From Coenobita brevimanus (lineage: Eukaryota; Arthropoda; Malacostraca; Decapoda; Coenobitidae), in NCBI GenBank assembly GCA_032717465.1, contig CM064690.1, positions 10,505,093-10,569,092 on the forward strand: DNA of 64,000 nt, read 5' to 3'. A model generated the notes under the pieces. It was not told the DNA's origin and ran no database searches. It worked only from the letters and a program-made list of their open reading frames with translations. The position numbers and the translations under genes were made by a program. This document shows positions 57,961 through 64,000 of this stretch, piece after piece; within the stretch, counting starts at the first letter, position 1, and the number at the start of each line of letters is the position of its first letter.

Positions 57961-58770
57961 AATATATATATATATATAAAATGGGATGAGACTGAATGTA
58001 AAAAGATTTAAACTTGAAAATGTGTCGTAGTATGACAAAGTTCGAGTATTGGATTCTAACGTGAAAAAGTAATGATGAAAAGTTAAAGCGAAAAGTAACA
58101 ATGGAAAACACGAAGAAAAATCAAGCATCACTCACATCGTTCGCTATACATAGTCTCGGGCAAAGTATAAGCATGATATACGCATACAGATTGTGAACAT
58201 TTGAAGGCGAAAGAGGTCAAGGCCACAAAACCCCTTACTCAAATTAATCTTACAGTAATTTTTTTTTTTATGCATGGAAGAAGGAACCAAAGGCCAGAAT
58301 ACCACAAACTGTGCATTTCGAGATGCCCGGACACACTGCCTTTGAAAGACTGGAGATCATAGGCAATAGGAAATACAGTTAGAGGGAGACAGTTCCAGAG
58401 TTGACCTGTTGCATACATGAGGGGTTAGTGAACTCTTCAGCAGACCTGGCCTAACCCTACCCAATGCAGGGCATGGGTGATCGAGTCGATTACTCTACAA
58501 TACTCGTTTACAACCAGCCACCTGTTAGCCCCAGAGCACAAATACGTAATTTATCAAAACATTTCGTCGCTGATGATTACTATATTGGCAAAGTTTGGTT
58601 GAAGCAGATTCTAACTCGAGGCAATTTTTGGAACTAACATGAGAAAAAGAAAAAAAAATCAAAAATTGTGTATATATCTGTGACGAACAGTGTCTTGGCC
58701 TGGCAGGCGAGGTGCTTGCATGGTTACCATAGGAACCCCTCACACCTCGCCACACGTCGCGATGGTGCTT
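57961..58770. other. Short (TA)n, otherwise unassigned
   Basis: TA run at about 57960-57980. The stretch 58270-58520 reads like decayed repeat DNA, but I found no second copy in the window. Confidence 0.45.
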
Positions 58771-58796
58771 GTGTGTGTGTGTGTGTGTCTGTGTGT

Positions 58797-58876
<80 letters not shown>
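58771..58876. repeat. (GT)n microsatellite
   Basis: GT array with single CT and GA interruptions; ends in GAGTGCGTGCGC. Confidence 0.95.
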
Positions 58877-58879
<3 letters not shown>

Positions 58880-59174
58880 TGCGTGCGCTTGAGTGCGTCG
58901 GTGCTCGCTCGCTCTAGCAAACTTAGAAATGGCGAGGTATTTCAACTTTTAACCTGCGTCAGCTTTTTGAAATGAAATATTTAAATATTCAATATTTCTA
59001 CAGTATTTAAATCGTGTATAGGCAAAATTATGCGAGTTAAATTCTCGTAAGCTGCGACGCTACTGTATATAGAGACAGATAGATAGATAGATAAATACGG
59101 TACTGAGTGATTGAAATATATCATCCCATAATAGATTTACCTGGTTCGTCCAAAAAAAATTCGGGTGGGTTAGC

Positions 59175-59262
59175 TTTTATCACGCCTTGGTGTTGTGGAA
59201 TCAGTGCCTGACATATCTAGAAGTCTCGAGTTCGATTCCCGGTCCGGAGGGTTAAAAACATT
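59175..59262 (+). repeat. tRNA-like (SINE-derived) segment
   Basis: TTGTGGAATCAGTGCCTGAC... then TCGAGTTCGATTCCCGGTCC. The second part is a good Pol III B-box (GTTCGATTCC), about 30 bases after an A-box-like stretch. The acceptor ends do not pair and no CCA-compatible end is visible, so it is a tRNA-derived repeat rather than a functional tRNA. Confidence 0.5.
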
Positions 59263-59297
59263 TGTACACACGCGCGAAATGTGTATCTCGAACAATA

Positions 59298-59314
59298 TAT
59301 ATATATATATATAT

Positions 59315-59350
<36 letters not shown>

Positions 59351-59352
59351 AT
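59298..59352. repeat. (TA)n(TAGA)n microsatellite
   Basis: TA run followed by TAGA tetranucleotides. Confidence 0.9.
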
Positions 59353-59705
59353 AAATATTCTATCTCCAAACGATTTTATTAATGTTAGGGAAGACTTTTC
59401 GAGGCGGAGGGGTTACATGATAACTTCCTTAACCTCTTCACTGCGGCACGTCACTCGTAAGTGGGAAAAAAATCGTCTCAACTGGTAAGAATGTTTTAAA
59501 ATTGATATTAATGTTATGATGAGGTTAAATGCTCCTATTGACTCCTAAACCAGACTGCCTACACCTAAAGTCAGTCATCTAATATAGTCTTTGATATCAA
59601 CAAAAGATAGTTTCGATGAGATCTTACAAGAAAATGTAAATGGGTAATAATAAAAATCACTTAGGAAGACGTACCAGGAAACTTTCTAAGTCCACGAAAA
59701 CACGG

Positions 59706-59751
<46 letters not shown>

Positions 59752-60330
59752 AGAGATCAAAGTGCAATAACCAGAAAGATGGGTAACATAACCGGATGTT
59801 ATGACCTTTTAAAACTGTCCCGGCTAAGTGGTGTGGCAGAGGCCAAATTCCTGGTGTGGCAGTTGTAAGGGAGTCGATTTTAGAGCCTGTCTCGCGGTCT
59901 GGGGAAGTCGTTTTCCTGCCCTTTCCACCAATGAGTGTTAGACAAAGAAAGATTGTATGCATTCCTAAAACTGAGAACCCAATCGTGTATAAAGCCCCCA
60001 GTTTTTGACTGTCGCTTATTACTGCGCCAGTGGTACTGGAGCTACCTTCCACATTACAAGATGGTAGTCATCAACGACAGAAAGGCCAGACATGTTCTGT
60101 ACTCATCCCAAGCTTCACAAAATTGTCAGCAGAATTTGGAATCTATTATCATAAGTCTAATGAAATATTTTTACATGCCCAGTGGATGAGAGAGAGAGAA
60201 AAAAAAAAAACTATAAGCAGGATTTGGTTATGCCAATTTGATACAGAGAATAATAATCGGAATGGTTATACGTAAATACAAACTTCATACGTTGTATCCT
60301 AGTGAATGTATGGCAGGGATATGGTAAACG
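59353..60330. other. (GA)n at 59709-59749, otherwise unassigned
   Basis: One GA array. The antisense 131-aa frame at 59657-60052 has a short hydrophobic stretch and then read-through of the GA array; I see no domain and do not call it. Confidence 0.5.
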
Positions 60331-60495
60331 GCAGCAGACACTTCAGAGGATGCTCAGACAGTACAGCGACACAGCAGGCGTCTGAGAGGATGATGTCCAG
60401 ACAGCACAGCGATGCAGCAGGCACCTGAGAGAATGCCCAGACAACACACTGACGCAGCAGGCACCTGAGAGAATGCCCAGACAGCACAGCGACGC
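60331..60495. repeat. ~40-44-bp minisatellite, four units
   Basis: AGCAGGC(A/G)CCTGAGAG-ATG and CCAGACA-CACA-CGA-GC repeat at about 60330, 60372, 60416 and 60456. Unit length drifts between 40 and 44 bp. Confidence 0.85.
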
Positions 60496-61171
60496 CACAC
60501 CACAACTTTGACCTTGACCCGTGACCTTGACTCTTGATCGATCTTCACCAAAATCGATTCATAGCTTGTCATGACACACTATGTACGTGAAAATTTTGAT
60601 TAAAATTGTGTCAAGCGTTGTTAGTTTGTTACCATACATACATACACACATACATACATACACATATACACACATACATCACACACATACACACATAGAT
60701 TCATACACACATTCATATATACATAGATACATCTTGTCATCACACACACAATGTATGTGACAATTTTGATCGAAATTGTGTCAGGTATTAAGATAGCATA
60801 CATACATACATACATACATCCACATGTACATACAGACATATATACATACATATATACAGATGTACATACATACATACATACATACATAAATCTTGTCATC
60901 ACACACAATGTATGTGACAATTTTCATCGAAACTGAGTCAGGAATTGTTCAGATAGTTTGTTAGCATACATACGTACATACATACTTACATACATACATA
61001 AATGTATATATACATACATACAAATGTACACATACATTCTTGCATACATTCATACTTACATACATGCATACATGTACTGTATACATCTTATCATCGCACA
61101 CAATGTATGTGACCATTTTCGATCGAAATTTTACCAGGCATTGTTAGTATACATACATACATACATAGGCC

Positions 61172-61241
<70 letters not shown>

Positions 61242-61250
<9 letters not shown>

Positions 61251-61540
61251 TCGTGGGCCCGTAGGGTCCCTCGCCCTTGCTCCTGCGGAGGGCTCTCGCG
61301 CTGCTGTTGCTATTGGCAAAAACTTCTACGGAGATCCTATGCCAGGAGCCGAGAGCGGCGGTTTTTAGGCAAAATGTGATTGCTCATTATATATAGCAAA
61401 AGTTTTTCAATCGTGACGGGACCAAGTTTTTTCACATCAGCGAATTGTTTGCGATTTTTATGCCAATTTTGGTGCGATTTGAATGTGTAGTTTCGGCTGC
61501 CCAAAATACACACACACACACATACACACACGGCTAGTGC
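61242..61540. other. GC-rich segment between TA arrays
   Basis: GTTCGTGGGCCCGTAGGG... to 61368 is distinctly GC-rich in an AT-rich surrounding and holds a short Ala/Gly-rich open stretch (SLALAPAEGSRAAVAIGK) ending at 61368. No second copy in the window. Origin unclear. Confidence 0.4.
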
Positions 61541-61545
61541 TGTAG

Positions 61546-61584
<39 letters not shown>

Positions 61585-61587
<3 letters not shown>

Positions 61588-61823
61588 CTGAGGTGGTTTG
61601 GCCATGTGGAGAGGATGGAGGGTGAGAGACTGACGAGAAGAGTGTGAGTGAGGTGGAGGGGGGGAGAGGGAGGGGGAGGCCGAGGATGAGATGTAGGGAT
61701 GGAGTGGAGAGGTATATGAGAGAGGGGTGTGTGAGATGGGAGCAGGGCAGTGAAATGGCGGGGGACAGGGCGACGTGGAGGCGATTTGTTTCTGGCCACC
61801 CCGTACGGGATTGAGGCCTTTGG

Positions 61824-61826
<3 letters not shown>
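61585..61826 (+). mobile_element. RTE-like LINE 3' end, copy 7
   Basis: GAGGTGGTTTGGCCATGTGG (the LRWFGHVE-encoding region), GGGGGAGGCCGAGGATGAGATG, and GCCACCCCGTACGGGATTGAGGCC followed by a TA tail. 5'-truncated, plus strand. Confidence 0.88.
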
Positions 61827-61900
<74 letters not shown>

Positions 61901-61904
61901 TTTT

Positions 61905-62002
61905 TCCACTCCACTCATATTAAATGTCGGGACCAACTGCCTAGCCCCGGGTTCCTACGCTCCTCAAGGGGCAATGTAGGACTGGATGATGAATGGGTGG
62001 AT

Positions 62003-62005
<3 letters not shown>
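61905..62005 (+). mobile_element. SINE 3' fragment, second copy
   Basis: ATGTCGGGACCAACTGCCTAGC, CCCGGGTTCCTACGCTCC and GGGGCAATGTAGGACTGGATGATG match the reverse complement of 55153-55235. The tRNA-like head is absent. Followed by a TA array. Confidence 0.75.
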
Positions 62006-62081
<76 letters not shown>

Positions 62082-62155
62082 CATCACATACTGTATGTGA
62101 CAAACTTGATCGAAATCGGATCAAGCATTGTTGACCGTTTGTTGGCATACATTCA

Positions 62156-62242
<87 letters not shown>

Positions 62243-62244
62243 TG

Positions 62245-62421
62245 TGTACCTACATTCTTACCTACCTACATACACGCATTGATGTATACATATATAAATA
62301 CATACAGTGATACATAGAAACACACATACTGACATATTCACTTACATACATACCTATATACATATATACACACATATATACATACTCTACCTACATACAT
62401 ACATTCTGACTATTTCAATAG
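62245..62421. repeat. Degenerate TACA/CATA stretch
   Basis: Loose TACATACATA and ACCTACAT words continuing the compound repeat. Confidence 0.7.
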
Positions 62422-62511
62422 CTTCGCCTTTGCCGTGGCTGACACTGATGAAAGATTTAATTAAGAAAGAAGTGCGTCCGAGAAGTGAAGACGGTGACTG
62501 GTGGGGCACGT
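62422..62511 (+). CDS. Possible small exon, unknown product (very weak)
   Basis: 90 bp after a fair acceptor (TTCTGACTATTTCAATAG) and before a strong donor (GTGAGT at 62512). One frame is open and ends VRPRSEDGDWWGT, which loosely recalls the tryptophan-containing loop of SH3 domains. The exon is too short to call; chance is likely. Confidence 0.12.
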
Positions 62512-63016
62512 GTGAGTACTTGTGTAAATAAAAAACGAAAACCATTTTCTGTGATCAGTGTCTTGTTATCGACACTGACAGTTGGCGGTGACACAGTAAC
62601 AATGCTTGACATACAGATGATTGTAAAAAAAAGGAGAGGAAGTACACTGGGCGATCAATTAACACTTTTGCTGCAACTGGTGTATTTGGCTCTTCAATCG
62701 AGCTGACATCATTGGATTTTGTTTGACAAAAAAACTAACTACTAAGTTTTCATTAAAAAGTCGTGTAATTCATTGTTAATGTAACCCTATAAAATTATAT
62801 ATTTTCTAACACCAGATTATTTTATTTATTCAAGAAAAAGCCTAGCAATCAGAATTAAAAAGGATGAATAATATACAAGGGATTACCGAGCAGTGATGTG
62901 AAAATAGAAAACTAAAAAGAGGTACTGTTTTGCTTCCTGTGCCAGCAAGAGTACGGCTCTTTGTTTACATATCCTACACTTGCCATCATTACTACTCTCA
63001 GAATCATGTCTCATAG
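62512..63016. other. No recognisable feature
   Basis: Mixed to AT-rich sequence with no coding, RNA or repeat evidence. Confidence 0.5.
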
Positions 63017-63100
63017 TGCCAGGTGGCCGAGTCAGTAGAGAGGTAACCTACAGTACTGTCTCAGTGAGTGCAGGTTCGAATCCCAGTTAGGACAGGGAAC
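63017..63100 (+). repeat. tRNA-like (SINE-derived) segment, Leu/Ser type
   Basis: GTGCCAGGTGGCCGAGTCAG then TAGAGAGG (A-box-like), a long variable stretch, and GCAGGTTCGAATCCCAG (B-box). The layout resembles a type II tRNA, but the 5' and 3' ends do not pair into an acceptor stem, so a tRNA-derived repeat or pseudo-tRNA is more likely. Confidence 0.5.
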
Positions 63101-63334
63101 GATTAAAGGCATCTGAATTTTGTTTATGTAGATTTTACTTTCCAAGCAAAAAGCCGCCGACACGGGAAAACACCCCTGTTAATAATTATCAAAACACCAG
63201 TCCTGTAAGACAGCCCTAGCATGTATTCAGTATGGGTGACATGTTGAGGTGTATAGTAAGAACTGCTGGACCTCATAGAATGGGATGTTAAACTAATCCC
63301 TAGAGGAGGGCGCATATAAAAATCAAAACAATGT

Positions 63335-63800
63335 GGCAAAGGAAGCTCTGTATCACCTCTTCTTAAGAGATTTTCTTTTTTTCAACGTTTAATTCATATT
63401 ACATTTTAACGTTCTCAGGTATTTTATATATAAGGCTTATATAATTTTTATGTAGGTATACTTGGCATTAATAACGCACAAAAGGATACATAGAAACATG
63501 TGCAGAAGGGCAAGTGCCTGGGGAAAATGACATACCGTAGTTGTTCATGTAAAAGAAACTGGGAACAAGTACAGGTCTTAAATTATTGTAAGTGATCATT
63601 GGGATTCCGTAAATCCCTCTTCAATAGAGATTTAATTTGCACATGCCACGATGATATAAGTTTGTATATTATATATTGATGAAAGGTAACTTGTTATTAA
63701 ATCAACGTACTGTAAAGAGAAATCATGTACAGGAAAATAATATGGTATAATATGCAATATAGATCGCTAAGGAAGAGATGCTAGGAAGCCAGCTAAGCAA
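63335..63800 (+). repeat. Possible third relative of the segmental duplication
   Basis: GGCAAAGGAAGCTCTGTATCACCTCTTCTT matches AGCAAGGAAAGCTCCATAACACCTCTTCT at 20313 in copy B. TATGTAGG-ATACTTGGCATTA and ATCGCTAAGGAAGAGATGC (63762) match copy B near 20405 and 20464. Spacing is not fully conserved. Weak but ordered. Confidence 0.4.
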
Positions 63801-64000
63801 ACTATAATACGGTAACTCCTTTTTTAGTTTGCTGGAGGGGCACATCAGCATTGGTCTACAACACACAAGTAATGACTTAACACCTTGTACGGCAGGACGT
63901 TACTTGAATATCTTACTCTATCGCCAGACGGTTTAGCTTAGCTGAAGCAAACGCAAGCTATAAAACCTACATATGATACAAAAACAGTCTCTGCAGTTAT
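63801..64000. other. No recognisable feature
   Basis: Window end; nothing seen. Confidence 0.4.

Larger units (their letters stand above)
60500..62240. repeat. Compound repeat: ~70-bp module alternating with CATA/TA arrays
   Basis: A conserved module ('CTTGTCATCACACACAATGTATGTGACAATTTT', 'GATCGAAATTGTGTCAGG', 'TTGTTAG-ATACAT' as separate parts) occurs five times, at about 60565, 60732, 60893, 61086 and 62080. Each is followed by CATA tetranucleotide or TA dinucleotide arrays of varying length. The first copy is preceded by TTTGACCTTGACCCGTGACC, again TGACCT words. Large pieces (LINE tail, SINE, GC-rich segment) are inserted between copies 4 and 5. TA arrays are at about 61176-61241, 61549-61582, 61827-61891, 62006-62078 and 62159-62240. 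Confidence 0.85.

Noticed and set aside
59657..60052. 131-aa antisense frame
   Set aside because: The C-terminal part is GA-array translation; the rest shows no family signature and no splice borders I trust.
63017..63100. Functional tRNA gene
   Set aside because: A- and B-box are good, but the ends cannot form an acceptor stem, so it was listed as a tRNA-derived repeat. The same applies to 59175-59262.

Overview
The window is repeat-dominated eukaryotic (animal) DNA. No host gene can be called with confidence. Very dense GA/CT, CA/GT and TA microsatellites, kilobase-long purine- or pyrimidine-rich stretches, degenerate TTAGGTT-like runs and a mixture of Ty3/gypsy, RTE-like, CR1-like, hAT and tRNA-derived repeats suggest an arthropod, plausibly a decapod crustacean. 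That is inference, because no taxonomically diagnostic gene is present.

Layout. About 0-3.5 kb: microsatellites, a 1.1 kb pyrimidine tract and the first part of an old segmental duplication (copy A). 3.5-9.9 kb: a full-length Ty3/gypsy element on the minus strand with LTRs, primer site, polypurine tract and 4-bp target duplication. Its domain order is Gag-protease-integrase-reverse transcriptase-RNase H, the order of Gmr1-like elements, with a SCAN-like capsid region. It splits copy A, which resumes at 9.9-12.3 kb. 12.3-18 kb: microsatellites, a CA/TG palindrome, a 1.3 kb purine tract and three 3' ends of one RTE-like LINE. 18-23.2 kb: copy B of the duplication, carrying a hAT MITE, an AGGTCA-motif repeat block and a ~150-bp minisatellite. 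23-27.6 kb: simple repeats and purine tracts.

27.6-46.8 kb is the most notable part. A 5'-truncated RTE-like LINE (minus strand) sits between two ~720-bp direct repeats. Its endonuclease region is interrupted by a 14.75 kb array of the Gmr1-like family: four LTRs alternating with three nearly identical internal regions (period ~4657 bp) and one 4-bp target duplication around the whole array. All three units share a deletion that removes the RT active-site half and RNase H but leaves Gag, protease and integrase. The array is best explained by one insertion followed by LTR-LTR unequal recombination; assembly expansion must be excluded.

46.9-49.2 kb: a decayed CR1-like LINE interrupted by another RTE-like LINE copy with a 10-bp target duplication. 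49-64 kb: microsatellites, purine/pyrimidine domains, a LINE tail holding a hAT MITE with perfect 8-bp duplications, SINE-like tRNA-derived repeats, a compound repeat of a ~70-bp module alternating with CATA/TA arrays, and a possible third relative of the segmental duplication at the end. Three short splice-flanked open segments at 54.7, 55.9 and 62.4 kb are the only candidates for host exons, and all are weak.

The working parts are mobile-element machinery. The full-length element encodes, across two frame breaks, the RT and RNase H that the tandem units lack, so the two loci could represent a donor and a dependent derivative of one family.
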